DNA of 64,000 nucleotides from JACCVL01 sp963704295 (GTDB lineage: Bacteria; Actinomycetota; Actinomycetes; Propionibacteriales; Nocardioidaceae): the NCBI GenBank assembly GCA_963704295.1, contig OY969884.1:1674001-1738000 (forward strand), given 5' to 3'. The notes below the pieces were generated by a model. The model was not told where the DNA came from. It searched no databases and worked only from the letters and a program-made list of their open reading frames with translations. A program made the position numbers and the translations under genes. Positions 1-8,570 of the stretch are shown piece by piece; within the stretch, counting starts at the first letter, position 1, and each line of letters opens with the position of its first letter.

Positions 1-417
1 ACCCACCGTCCGGGCGGCCTTCTGCCGGACGTCGGCGGGGCTCAGCCGCACCGTGTTCGCCGGCTGCAGGCTCGGGAAGTGCGCGCCGACGACAGCCGTG
101 GTCCGGCCGGCCGCATTCGACAGCACGGTGACCTGGCCGCCGAGCACCTCGGCGCCGGCGACCACCTGCTGGTAGCGGGTCTGCGTGCCGCCACCGCGGT
201 AGGTGGCGCTCCACACCTCCCGCACGTCGGCGGGCAGTCGGTAGCCCGCGGCCGCGCGGCCGCGAAGGGCGAACGAGCCCTCGGGTGAGGTCGAGTCCGC
301 GGCCGGTTTGCCCGGCGCGGGCGGGGCGGACGGAGCCGCAGTGGCAGCGCCGGCCGCGGGCAGGAGGGCCGCCGCCACCGCGGCAGCGGTGACCAGGGCC
401 AGGGAGGTGCGGGACAT
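1..417 (-). CDS. Secreted metalloprotease, N-terminal part (FTP propeptide), cut by window edge
   Basis: The start is ATG at 417 with GAGGAG 5 bases upstream; the gene runs off the left edge, so only about 139 codons are visible. The product begins MSRTSLALVTAAAVAA, a clear Sec signal peptide (basic start, Ala/Leu core, cleavage probably after GAATAAP). After a Pro/Ala linker comes a segment with WSATYRGGGTQTRYQQVVAG and EVLGGQVTVLSNAAGRT, which resembles the fungalysin/thermolysin propeptide (FTP) fold that inhibits and chaperones M4 or M36 zinc metallopeptidases. The catalytic domain would lie outside the window, so the family call rests on the propeptide only. It could also be another exported protein with an FTP-like domain. 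Confidence 0.6.
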   Translation of the reverse strand, partial: MSRTSLALVTAAAVAAALLPAAGAATAAPSAPPAPGKPAADSTSPEGSFALRGRAAAGYRLPADVREVWSATYRGGGTQTRYQQVVAGAEVLGGQVTVLSNAAGRTTAVVGAHFPSLQPANTVRLSPADVRQKAARTVG

Positions 418-578
418 GGAACTCCTCGAACGGAGACGGGGCGGACTGATGAGGGGCGACACCCGTCCCCCGACCGCCGGAGCAGGGGGGACAGTACTGC
501 CTCCCGCTCGGCTGCACATCCCCCTTTGCCCAGGTCGCAGGGGGTGGAGTCGTTCCTGAGCCGTCCCGGAGCCGGCGG

Positions 579-3368
579 TCAGCCCGCAGCCCAGTGCTCG
601 ATCAGCGCGGTGGCGCTCTCGGCGTCGCACGGCTCCGCGAAGAAGAAGCCCTGCGCGCGCGTGCAGCCGAGGCGGGTGAGGGATGCCAGCTGCTCGCGCG
701 ACTCCACTCCCTCCGCGGTGACCGACAGGGAGAGGGCGGCCCCCAGGCCGACCACCGCCGCCACGATGGCTGCGTCCTCGCTGTTGGCCGTCATCCCGTG
801 CACGAACGACCGGTCCACCTTGATGAACCGGACCGGCAACCGCTTGAGGTAGGACATCGAGGAGTAGCCGGTGCCGAAGTCGTCGATGCCGAGGCCGACG
901 CCGAGCCGGTCCAGGCTCCGGACCTCGTCGGCGGTGCCGTCGCTCATGTCCAGGAGCACGGTCTCGGTGACCTCGAGGTCGAGCGCGCGGGGGGTGAGAC
1001 CGGTTGACGCCAGCGCGTCTGTCACCGTGGCGGCGAAGCTGCCGTCCAGCTGCCGCCCCGATACGTTGACGGCCATCCTCAGCTCGGGGTGATCGCGCCG
1101 CCACGCGGCCAGCTGCCTGCAGGCCACGTCCAGCACGTGCCGGCCGACGGAGTGCACCATGTCGGTGCCCTCGATGACGGGGAAGAACTCGGCCGGCGGC
1201 AGCAGTCCACGTGTCGGGTGTTGCCACCGCACCAGGGCCTCGAACCCGACCAGCGAGCCGGAGCCGATGTCGGCCACCGGCTGGTAGTGGACGACGAGCT
1301 GGTCCTCCGCGCAGGCGACCCGCAGCTGCTGCTCGACGGCGAGTCGCTGAAGGGCGCTGTCCCGAAGCGCGGCGTCGAACATCTCGTACTGGTTGGTGCC
1401 CCGCAGCTTCGCCCGGTGCATCGCCGTGTCGGCGTCACGAACGAGCTCGGCGGCTCGGTCCTGGGGACCGCTGCCCACCGACACGCCGATGCTCGACGTC
1501 GTCCGCACCTCGCCGCCGGGCAGCTGGACGGGCAGCTCCAGCAGCGCGTGCACGCGGCCGACGACCGGGGCTAGCGCATCGAGATCGGGAAGGTCGTCGA
1601 GGACGAGGACGAACTCGTCCGCGGCGAGCCTCGCCACCGTGTCGCCGGACTTCGTGAACTGCCGCAACCGACTCGCGAGGGTGGTCAGGAGCCGGTCGCC
1701 GGCATCGTGCCCCAGCGAGTCGTTGATCCGCGTGAACCCGTCGACGTCGCAGAACAAGACGCCGACGACGCGTCCCGAGCGACCGGCGCGGTCGAGGGCG
1801 CTGTCCAGCCGGTCGAGCAGCAGCGCGCGGTTCGGTAGCCCGGTCAGGGCGTCGTGCAGTGCCCGGTGCCGCAGCTCGGCCTCGGCGACCTTGCGGGCTG
1901 TGATGTCCTCCAGGTGCACGATGACGGGGTCGTCGGGCCCGCCGTCGAGGGACATCCGCGAGGCGGCCGCCACGACGGTGCGGACCTCCCCGTCTCGCCG
2001 CCGCACGCGCACCTCGCTCGACGTCCGGCCGTCCGGGCTCGCGACCAGCTCGGACCAGGAGCTGGCCAGCAGCTCGGCCTCCGGCCCCGTGGTGAAGTCG
2101 GTGATCGTCCGGCCGGCGAGCTCCTCGCGTGGACGGTCCAGGAGTCGGGCGAGGGCCCGGTTGCACCGGATGATCTGCCACCTCCCGGCCACGGACCGGA
2201 CGAGGGCGATGCCGGTGGGAGCGTCGTCGAAGCCGTGCCGGAACGACTGCTCGCTGAGCCGCAGCGCTGCCTCGGCGGCGCGTTGCTCGGTGACGTCGTG
2301 GCAGACGCCCTGCAGGCGCACGACCCTGCCGGCGGAGTCGCGGACGGCGGACCCCGTGGTGGCCACGACCCGTTCGGTCCCGTCCGGTCGGCGGATCCGC
2401 TCGTCCAGTTGCCACCCGTCCCCTGACTCCACCGCCACGCTGACCGCTTCCACGACGGCCTCGCGGTCCGCGGGGTGGACCAGATCGAGAAACGCCCGCC
2501 AGGTGCCGGCGAACGTCTCCGGCTCGAGTCCGTAGATGGCGAAGAGTCCGTCGCTCCAGGCGACGGTGTCACTGGCGACGTCCCACTCGAAGCTGCCTAC
2601 GCGCGCGAGCTGTTCCGCCGCGCCGAGGCGGCGGGTCTGGTCGGTCAACCGGGTGAGCAGCTCACTGCGCGCGGTCACGTCCCGGACGATGCCGATCAGG
2701 CCGAGCGCCGATCCGATACGGGACACCGACAGGGCCACCTCCGCCTCGAACCGTGAGCCGTCCGCACGGAACGCAGGGACCGACAGCAGGTCGGGCCACG
2801 TCGCGTCCGGCTCGATCTGGCGCAGCGACTTCCCGGGACCCGCCAGCGGGAGCATCTCGTCCAGGGGCCGGCCGATCATCGCCTCGGCCGACACCCCGAA
2901 GTGCGCCTCGGCTGCGGCGTTCCACAGCGTCACCCGACCTCGGTCGTCGGTGCCGAAGACGCCGTCCCGGGTGGTGCGCAGCAGCTCCTCCACCTGCACG
3001 GTCAGGCGCTGTCGCTCGTTCACGTCCAGCGTCTGGACGAGTAGGTACGAGATCGACTCGTCCTCGGTGATCGGGCTGACGACGAGCAGCGTGTCGCGAC
3101 CCGCCTCTGAGGCGACGACGACCGGGGTCACCTCGCCCCGGGCCGCGTCGGTAACGGTGCGGGCGACCGCGGCGCGGTCCGCTGCCCGGAACAGGTTCCG
3201 GAGCGGACGCCCCGGCGCTGCGCCGGGCAACGAGGTCGTCAGCGCCGCGTTCACCGAGACCAGCTCGCCGTGCACGGTGGCGGTGGACATCCCGATGATC
3301 GCGTGCTCGAAGCCCACGTCGACGGGAGGCCGGGGGGCGATCATCAAGGGGCCCTGTGCATGCGGCAC
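579..3368 (-). CDS. Multi-PAS GGDEF-EAL cyclic-di-GMP protein
   Basis: A 929-residue soluble protein with no membrane segment. Order of domains: PAS-like (about 18-110), PAS (125-235), PAS (245-362), PAS (370-492), GGDEF (about 500-660), EAL (about 670-925). The GGDEF active-site motif reads AADEF at 582-586, so diguanylate cyclase activity is probably lost. The EAL domain keeps EAL at 710-712, DDFGTGYSS at 829-837 and EGVE at 886-889, so it looks like an active c-di-GMP phosphodiesterase whose degenerate GGDEF may bind GTP and regulate. The PAS repeats point to sensing of a cytosolic or redox signal. The first start is GTG at 3368; an internal ATG at 3344 with a weak AGGG site is an equal candidate. 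No partner gene is adjacent. Confidence 0.9.
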   Translation of the reverse strand: MPHAQGPLMIAPRPPVDVGFEHAIIGMSTATVHGELVSVNAALTTSLPGAAPGRPLRNLFRAADRAAVARTVTDAARGEVTPVVVASEAGRDTLLVVSPITEDESISYLLVQTLDVNERQRLTVQVEELLRTTRDGVFGTDDRGRVTLWNAAAEAHFGVSAEAMIGRPLDEMLPLAGPGKSLRQIEPDATWPDLLSVPAFRADGSRFEAEVALSVSRIGSALGLIGIVRDVTARSELLTRLTDQTRRLGAAEQLARVGSFEWDVASDTVAWSDGLFAIYGLEPETFAGTWRAFLDLVHPADREAVVEAVSVAVESGDGWQLDERIRRPDGTERVVATTGSAVRDSAGRVVRLQGVCHDVTEQRAAEAALRLSEQSFRHGFDDAPTGIALVRSVAGRWQIIRCNRALARLLDRPREELAGRTITDFTTGPEAELLASSWSELVASPDGRTSSEVRVRRRDGEVRTVVAAASRMSLDGGPDDPVIVHLEDITARKVAEAELRHRALHDALTGLPNRALLLDRLDSALDRAGRSGRVVGVLFCDVDGFTRINDSLGHDAGDRLLTTLASRLRQFTKSGDTVARLAADEFVLVLDDLPDLDALAPVVGRVHALLELPVQLPGGEVRTTSSIGVSVGSGPQDRAAELVRDADTAMHRAKLRGTNQYEMFDAALRDSALQRLAVEQQLRVACAEDQLVVHYQPVADIGSGSLVGFEALVRWQHPTRGLLPPAEFFPVIEGTDMVHSVGRHVLDVACRQLAAWRRDHPELRMAVNVSGRQLDGSFAATVTDALASTGLTPRALDLEVTETVLLDMSDGTADEVRSLDRLGVGLGIDDFGTGYSSMSYLKRLPVRFIKVDRSFVHGMTANSEDAAIVAAVVGLGAALSLSVTAEGVESREQLASLTRLGCTRAQGFFFAEPCDAESATALIEHWAAG

Positions 3369-3465
3369 CTGCGATGGCGGTCGGAGGGACGCCGCCCCCG
3401 TACGGTGCCGTGCGGCACCCGGCGGATGTCCCGGGCAGCCTAGCGTCGGTGCCCCGGCCCGAGGG

Positions 3466-4815
3466 TCAGCCCTCCAGGCCGGCCTCGGTCGCGGCGTCGT
3501 ACATGTCGTTGATCAGCACGACGTCACGACCCGGACGGTCCAGCACGGAGGCCGCGATGGCGGCCCGGTAGCCGGAGCCGCAGTAGACCCAGACCTCGCC
3601 GTCCGGGACCTCGTCGAGCCGGTCGTTCAGCTCGTGCAGCGGGATGTGCAGGGAGCGCTCGACGGCGCCCTCGGCCCGCTCGTCGTCCCGGCGGGCGTCG
3701 AGGACATGCACGTCCCGCTCGGTCCGGATCTTGGCCAGGCCGGCGAAGTCGCTGACCTGGTACGACCGGATGTCGCCACCGTCCGCGAGCGCGGCGATGT
3801 CGCCGGCCGCGATCCCGGCGATCGCGTCGATCCCGATGCGGACCAGCTCGCGGCGGGCCTCGGCGATCTGGTCGACGGACTCGCCGATCAAGGTCAGCGG
3901 AGTCCCCCAGCGGTACAGCCACCCGAGGTAGGTGACGAAGTTGGTGGACAGCTCGAAGCCCAGGGAGCCGGGCAGGTGGCCGGCAGCGAAGGCGGTGCGG
4001 TCGCGAAGGTCGACGACCCACTCACCGGCCTCGATCCGACGGCGGAGCTCTGCGGGGTCGACCTCCTCGGGCAGGGCCAGGTCCACCGGCTCGGGTCCGG
4101 CGCTGTTCACCGGAGCCATCCGGGCGTAGTAGGTGGGGTAGGCGCCGAGCCCGGCCATCAGGTTGTCGACGTACTCCTGCTCCTCGAGGGTGAGTGCCGG
4201 GTTCGCGGAGCGCTCCTGCTCGATGGTGGAGTCGTCCCCGCTGGCAGGGGTGGCCGAGCAGAAGCTGCCGAAGCCGTGCGTGGGGTAGACGCGGGTCTCC
4301 GGCGGCAGCGTGTCGGCCAGGTGCCGGACCGAGCCGAACTGCTTGTGCGTCAGGGTCTCGGTGTGCTCGGGACCGAGCAGGTCGGTGCGTCCGGTCGTCC
4401 CGTACAGCATCGACCCGCCGGTGAAGACGCCCTGGACGTCGCCGTCCGCGTCCTCCAGCGCATAGCTGAGGTGGTGGTAGGTGTGCCCGGGGGTGTGCAG
4501 GGCGCGGATCCGCATGCTGCCGGTGCTGATGACGTCACCGTCCCGGATGCCCTGCCGCTCGAACGACACGTCGTCGTCGGCCGAGACGACGTAGGCGGCG
4601 TCGACCTTCCCGGCCAGCTCGAGCCCACCGGTGACGTAGTCGTTGTGGATGTGGGTCTCGAGCACGTGGGTGATGCGTCCCCCGAGCCGATCGGCGAGCT
4701 CGAGCACGCGGTCGATGTCACGCTGCGGGTCGATGACGATCACAGCCTCGCCGTCGCTGACGACGTAGCTGCGGTCGCCGAGTCCGGGGGTCTCGATCTT
4801 CTCGATGCGGATCAT
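3466..4815 (-). CDS. Persulfide dioxygenase-rhodanese fusion (MBL fold)
   Basis: A 449-residue protein with an N-terminal metallo-beta-lactamase domain (1 to about 240) and two rhodanese domains. The metal motif reads THIHNDY (54-60), the H-x-H-x-D-Y variant; HTPGH and YPTHGFG follow. The first rhodanese domain (DLRDRTAFAAGHLPG) has no catalytic Cys; the second has the loop CGSGYRA. Known relatives (CstB-like) oxidise glutathione or CoA persulfide to sulfite and/or thiosulfate, which detoxifies sulfide. I chose ATG 4815 because an AGAGGGA site precedes it and the MBL fold begins at once; upstream in-frame codons look non-coding. It lies 74 bp downstream of a CstR-like repressor gene on the same strand, so the two form a persulfide-response operon. 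Confidence 0.88.
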   Translation of the reverse strand: MIRIEKIETPGLGDRSYVVSDGEAVIVIDPQRDIDRVLELADRLGGRITHVLETHIHNDYVTGGLELAGKVDAAYVVSADDDVSFERQGIRDGDVISTGSMRIRALHTPGHTYHHLSYALEDADGDVQGVFTGGSMLYGTTGRTDLLGPEHTETLTHKQFGSVRHLADTLPPETRVYPTHGFGSFCSATPASGDDSTIEQERSANPALTLEEQEYVDNLMAGLGAYPTYYARMAPVNSAGPEPVDLALPEEVDPAELRRRIEAGEWVVDLRDRTAFAAGHLPGSLGFELSTNFVTYLGWLYRWGTPLTLIGESVDQIAEARRELVRIGIDAIAGIAAGDIAALADGGDIRSYQVSDFAGLAKIRTERDVHVLDARRDDERAEGAVERSLHIPLHELNDRLDEVPDGEVWVYCGSGYRAAIAASVLDRPGRDVVLINDMYDAATEAGLEG

Positions 4816-4889
4816 GGTGTCATTCCCTCTTTCTCTATTCGTGCGTGCTCTGCCGGTGCTCTTACGGTGGTCTGACGGGGTCGGAGGTG

Positions 4890-5156
4890 TCAGGCGAGCG
4901 ACAGGAACAGTCGCTCGAGCTCGGCCTCGTCGATGTGACGGACGCCCTCGTCGGTCTCGATCAGGCACTGCCGCATGCCGGTGGCGATGATCTTGAAGCC
5001 TGCGCGGTCGAGTGCCCGGGCGGCGGCGGCGAGCTGGGTGACGACGTCACTGCAGTCGCGACCCTCCTCGATCATGCGGACGATGCCGCCGATCTGGCCC
5101 TGCACGCGCTTCAGCCGGGTCACCACGGACCTGAGCTCCTGGGCGTCTACGTCCAT
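4890..5156 (-). CDS. cstR: CsoR/CstR-family persulfide-sensing repressor
   Basis: An 88-residue all-helical repressor of the CsoR/RcnR/FrmR fold (LKRVQGQIGGIVRMIEEGRDC). It has Cys35 and Cys64, the dithiol pair of the family. The residue four before Cys64, His in copper-binding CsoR, is Gly60 here, so the Cu(I) site is incomplete. Together with the persulfide dioxygenase downstream this points to a CstR-type sensor that forms di-, tri- or tetrasulfide bridges. Start ATG 5156 has AAGGAGAG 5-6 bases upstream. The operator between promoter and start (5170-5183) suggests autoregulation. The symbol is by analogy; the split between CsoR and CstR is inferred from the missing His and from context. 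Confidence 0.85.
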   Translation of the reverse strand: MDVDAQELRSVVTRLKRVQGQIGGIVRMIEEGRDCSDVVTQLAAAARALDRAGFKIIATGMRQCLIETDEGVRHIDEAELERLFLSLA

Positions 5157-5169
5157 TCCATCTCTCCTT

Positions 5170-5183
5170 TACCCGGGGGGGTA
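5170..5183 (-). promoter_or_regulatory. CsoR/CstR operator TACCC...GGGTA
   Basis: The sequence TACCCGGGGGGGTA has arms TACCC and GGGTA around a G run, the layout of CsoR-family operators. It sits just upstream of the repressor's ribosome binding site, and a possible -10 box TAGCGT (read on the minus strand) lies further upstream. Binding here would block transcription of the repressor and the dioxygenase. Confidence 0.75.
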
Positions 5184-5381
5184 TGCTCGACACGCTAGCA
5201 GCGTTCTCCGGTCGGTGCATCCTCCCCCCGGCGATCGGTCTCGGCGGACGGCGTCGACGGGAAGCAGGCGGCGATGCCCGGGAAGAGGCGGACCGTTGAG
5301 ACGCAGCCAAACGCACGGTCGCGCTGCCGAGACCGTGCAGATGTGTTGCTCGCGGCGCCGTTGCCGACTAGCGTCCGAACG

Positions 5382-6311
5382 GTGCGGCAGACCGTCCCCC
5401 CGCTGCCCGGCCTGCTCGCCTACGAGGCGGTGGCGCGCCTCGGCAGTTTCGTCAGCGCTGCCGACGAGCTGCACCTGTCCCCTTCGGCGGTGAGCCAGCG
5501 GGTCCGCTCGCTGGAGGCCCACCTCGGCACTGCGCTGTTCGATCGGCTGCCCCGCAGCGTGCAGTTGACCGAGATGGGGCAGGCGTATCTGCCGTCGGTC
5601 CGGGCGACCTTCGACGACCTGGCCGTGGCGACCACCGCACTATTCGGATCCACGAGTAGGCAGCGGCTGACCGTCCGAGTTCCGGTGTCGTACGCCACGA
5701 CCTGGCTGGCGCCCCGCCTGCAGGACTTCTGTGACACCCATCCCCACATCGACCTGCGCATCATCGGTGCCATCTGGGCCGACGCCCTGCCGCCGCACGA
5801 AGTGGACCTCGAGATCCGCCAGGGCGGCGGCCGCTGGCCGGGCCTCGCCGCCGAGTTGCTGCACGACGACCGCGCCGTGGTGGTGGCCAGTCCTGACCAC
5901 CTCGACCGGTACGGACCGATCGCCGACGCCGACGGTCTCGCCGGCCGCCCCCGGGTGCATGTCCTCGGCTACGACGACCTCTGGCTCCGGTTGTTCCCGG
6001 CGTCTGGGGGGCAGCAGCCGGCCGCGGGGAGCAGTGTCACCGTGGACACGGCGATCGCCGCGACCGAGTTCGCCGCGAGCGGGCTGTACTGCGCCCTGGT
6101 GCCCGAACGCTTCGCGCGCGCGGCTGTCCGGGGCGGGCGGCTCGTGGTCGCGCACGACCGCATGGTGCCGATGCGGCAGGCGCACTACCTGCTCCGGCCG
6201 CAGCAGTCGCCCGAACTGAGCAGTCAGGCACGGGCGTTCGTGCAGTGGATCGTCCGGCAGGACATCGACGACACCCCGCCGGCGTCCTGGCCGCTCGACG
6301 ACTCGGACTGA
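5382..6311 (+). CDS. LysR-family transcriptional regulator (GcvA-like)
   Basis: About 309 residues. The N-terminal winged HTH is clear (LPGLLAYEAVARLGSF, SAADELHLSPSAVSQRVRSL, GTALFDRLPRSVQL), with Pro-Pro before the first helix as in GcvA-type members. The C-terminal effector domain follows (about 95-295). I chose GTG 5382 because a TAGCGT box ends 7 bases before it, fitting the leaderless pattern seen across this window; in-frame codons back to 5274 do not resemble the family. The next gene, an MDR oxidoreductase, begins 20 bp downstream on the same strand, so co-transcription is likely. The ligand is unknown. Confidence 0.88.
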   Translation: MRQTVPPLPGLLAYEAVARLGSFVSAADELHLSPSAVSQRVRSLEAHLGTALFDRLPRSVQLTEMGQAYLPSVRATFDDLAVATTALFGSTSRQRLTVRVPVSYATTWLAPRLQDFCDTHPHIDLRIIGAIWADALPPHEVDLEIRQGGGRWPGLAAELLHDDRAVVVASPDHLDRYGPIADADGLAGRPRVHVLGYDDLWLRLFPASGGQQPAAGSSVTVDTAIAATEFAASGLYCALVPERFARAAVRGGRLVVAHDRMVPMRQAHYLLRPQQSPELSSQARAFVQWIVRQDIDDTPPASWPLDDSD

Positions 6312-6331
6312 CCGGGGTGCATCCTGCACCG

Positions 6332-7420
6332 ATGACAGCCGAGACGGTCCCGGAGACGATGTGCGCGGTGCTGCTCACCGGGCACGGCGGTCCGGACGCG
6401 CTGCAGTACCGCGACGACGTCCGGGTACCGGTCCCCGGTCCGGATGAGGTGTTGATCAGGGTGGCCGCGGCCGGGGTGAACAACACCGACATCAACACCA
6501 GGGTCGGGTGGTACGCCAAGTCGGTCACCTCCGGCACCGGTGGAGCCGAGCCGGTGGGCGCCGAGGCCGCCGGTGGCTGGGCGGGTGACCCGCTGGCCTT
6601 CCCGCGCATCCAGGGCGCAGACGCCTGCGGGCACATCGTCCAGGTCGGTTCCGACGTCAGCTCCGCGCGGCTCGGTGAGCGGGTGCTCGTGGCCACGATG
6701 CAGCGCGGGTGGGGCGACGCGCCGTTTCGCGCCGTGACGCTGGGGTCGGAGCTGGACGGCGCGTTCGCGCAGTACCTCGTCGCCAGGTCGGTCGAGACGC
6801 ACGCCGTTGCCTGTGACTGGTCCGACGTGGAGCTGGCGTCCATCCCGTGTGCGTACTCCACCGCGGAGAACATGGTGCACCGGGTCGGGCTGGTCGAAGG
6901 GGAGCGGGTGCTGATCACCGGGGCGTCCGGAGGTGTCGGTTCGGCCGCGGTTCAGCTGGCTCGGCGTCGCGGAGCGCACGTCACCGCCGTGGCCGGGCCG
7001 GGCAAGGCCGACGCGGTCCGCGCCATCGGCGCCGACACCGTGGTGGCACGGGGGAGCGACCTGGTCGCCACGTTGGGTGCCGAGTCGATGGACGTGGTGG
7101 TGGACCTGGTGGCAGGACCGCAGTGGCCGTCGCTGCTGGACGTGCTCCGGCGCGGCGGCCGGTACGTGACGTCCGGTGCGATCGCCGGACCACTGGTCGA
7201 GCTCGACGTGCGCACCCTCTACCTGAAGGACCTCACCCTGCTGGGAGCCACGTACCAGGAGCCGGTGGTCTTCGAGAACCTCGTCGGCTACATCGAGCGC
7301 GGTGAGATCCGGCCACTGGTGCACGCGACCTATCCGCTGCGGGAGATCGGGCGAGCTCAGGCCGACTTCGCGGAGAAGGGGTTCGTCGGAAAGCTGGTGC
7401 TGGTGCCGCCGCAGGGCTGA
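6332..7420 (+). CDS. MDR-superfamily alcohol dehydrogenase / quinone oxidoreductase
   Basis: A 362-residue medium-chain dehydrogenase/reductase: GroES-like domain (about 10-150; GADACGHIVQVGSDV) and Rossmann domain with GASGGVGSAAVQLA. The lobe with four Cys that binds structural zinc in classical alcohol dehydrogenases is absent, so a zinc-independent or single-zinc enoyl or quinone reductase is more likely than a classical ADH. ATG 6332 is chosen because the fold starts at MCAVLLTGHGGPD and because this start lies after the LysR stop codon. The LysR gene 20 bp upstream is the probable regulator. The substrate cannot be told. Confidence 0.8.
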   Translation: MTAETVPETMCAVLLTGHGGPDALQYRDDVRVPVPGPDEVLIRVAAAGVNNTDINTRVGWYAKSVTSGTGGAEPVGAEAAGGWAGDPLAFPRIQGADACGHIVQVGSDVSSARLGERVLVATMQRGWGDAPFRAVTLGSELDGAFAQYLVARSVETHAVACDWSDVELASIPCAYSTAENMVHRVGLVEGERVLITGASGGVGSAAVQLARRRGAHVTAVAGPGKADAVRAIGADTVVARGSDLVATLGAESMDVVVDLVAGPQWPSLLDVLRRGGRYVTSGAIAGPLVELDVRTLYLKDLTLLGATYQEPVVFENLVGYIERGEIRPLVHATYPLREIGRAQADFAEKGFVGKLVLVPPQG

Positions 7421-7507
7421 GCCGGCTCACCCCGCGGTCCGCCCGGCCGACGCCGCCTCAGCGGGCTGGTCGGGGCCGAGGGTCGGCTGGAACCGGGGCG
7501 CGGTCGG

Positions 7508-8344
7508 TTGCGTCACAAGGCCGTGCGAGGACATGACGCAGCTTGTCTCGTGGTCGCCGCGACGCTGTTGGTGGGTGGATGCGGGACGGCCGACGGTGCG
7601 AGCGCCGAGCCCGACCGGTCCTACGACGGTTCGCTGTACGTGCCGGGTGAGGAGGCTCGGCACGCGGGCGCCGGTGCCGCCGGTGACATCGTCGACTGCC
7701 AGGTTTGGGGGGCCGGCGGCTTCAGCGACGAGGAGATCTACGGGTCCGGCGCCACTGCCGGGACTGCCGAGCAGGCACTCGCGGTCGCCCGCAGCGAGGG
7801 CATCTTCGGCGGGGTGCAGGACGGTCTGACGGTGGCCAAGGAGGAGTCGGACCGGGTGCTGTACGTGCTCGAGGTCGGCGGAGTCCGCAAGCAGGCGGTC
7901 ATCGTGCGCGACGGACCGGCGACCGAAGGTGCCGGTGGGCACGGCTGGTACGTGGAGTCCTGGGCGCACTGCGACTACTCAGAGCTGCCGGACTCGTTCG
8001 CGGACTCGATCGGGTTGCAGATCTGGTCGGACTCGTCCGGACGCCCGGTGCCCACGACGACCATCGAGTCCTGGCTCGGCCCCGAGCACTGCGACTGGCA
8101 GTCGATGACGTTCCTCTCGCTGGGGCGGTCGACCTACGTCCGCGACCCGCAGCCGGACCTCGCCGACTTCTTCGCCGAGCCGTACCGTCCGCACGCGACA
8201 CTGCCGCCCGGCGCCGTCGACACCGGCTTCGAGCGCGACGGCGAGCACCTCTGGCTCGCACCGGACGACGGGCGGGCGTTCGTGGGCACGACCGACGAGG
8301 TGGAGGTCTGGCCGCGCACGACTCGACCGCTGGGCTGTGAGTGA
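7508..8344 (+). CDS. Putative lipoprotein of unknown function
   Basis: About 278 residues. The TTG start at 7508 (GTG 7523 is an alternative) gives a basic start, a hydrophobic stretch CLVVAATLLVG and a lipobox-like VGGC with Cys25, so a lipid-anchored exported protein. The mature part is rich in Asp, Gly and Trp and has several Cys (DIVDCQVW, EHCDWQS, RPLGCE at the end), which suggests disulfides. Similar actinobacterial proteins are uncharacterised; I recognise no catalytic motif. It stands alone between the MDR gene and tRNA-Gly. Confidence 0.65.
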   Translation: MRHKAVRGHDAACLVVAATLLVGGCGTADGASAEPDRSYDGSLYVPGEEARHAGAGAAGDIVDCQVWGAGGFSDEEIYGSGATAGTAEQALAVARSEGIFGGVQDGLTVAKEESDRVLYVLEVGGVRKQAVIVRDGPATEGAGGHGWYVESWAHCDYSELPDSFADSIGLQIWSDSSGRPVPTTTIESWLGPEHCDWQSMTFLSLGRSTYVRDPQPDLADFFAEPYRPHATLPPGAVDTGFERDGEHLWLAPDDGRAFVGTTDEVEVWPRTTRPLGCE

Positions 8345-8399
8345 GCGGGGGAGCGGCCGGGAGGCAGCGCGCCCGCCGCCATCGCGGCCGTCGTGGTGG

Positions 8400-8470
8400 A
8401 GCGGGTGACGGGAATCGAACCCGCACTGTCAGCTTGGGAAGCTGATGTTCTGCCATTGAACTACACCCGC
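8400..8470 (-). tRNA. tRNA-Gly (CCC)
   Basis: Read on the minus strand: acceptor stem GCGGGTG/CACCCGC closes exactly, the D arm is GTTCAATGGCAGAAC, the anticodon stem-loop is TCAGC-TTCCCAA-GCTGA with anticodon CCC, and the T arm CGGG-TTCGATT-CCCG is standard. The discriminator is U, as expected for bacterial tRNA-Gly, and CCA is not encoded. It decodes GGG. It lies upstream of and opposite to dcd, a common actinobacterial arrangement. Confidence 0.95.
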
Positions 8471-8570
8471 GGGCGTCGGGACTGCGGCCCGAGCGACCGG
8501 CACGATACTACGGGCGACGCCGCGTCCGGACGGCGGCGAGCGGCCGGGACCGCTGCGCTAGGTTGCGCCC

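Noticed and set aside
2536..4875. A 779-codon plus-strand frame across the EAL and persulfide dioxygenase genes
   Set aside because: Both minus-strand genes are well supported by motifs; the frame is a shadow.
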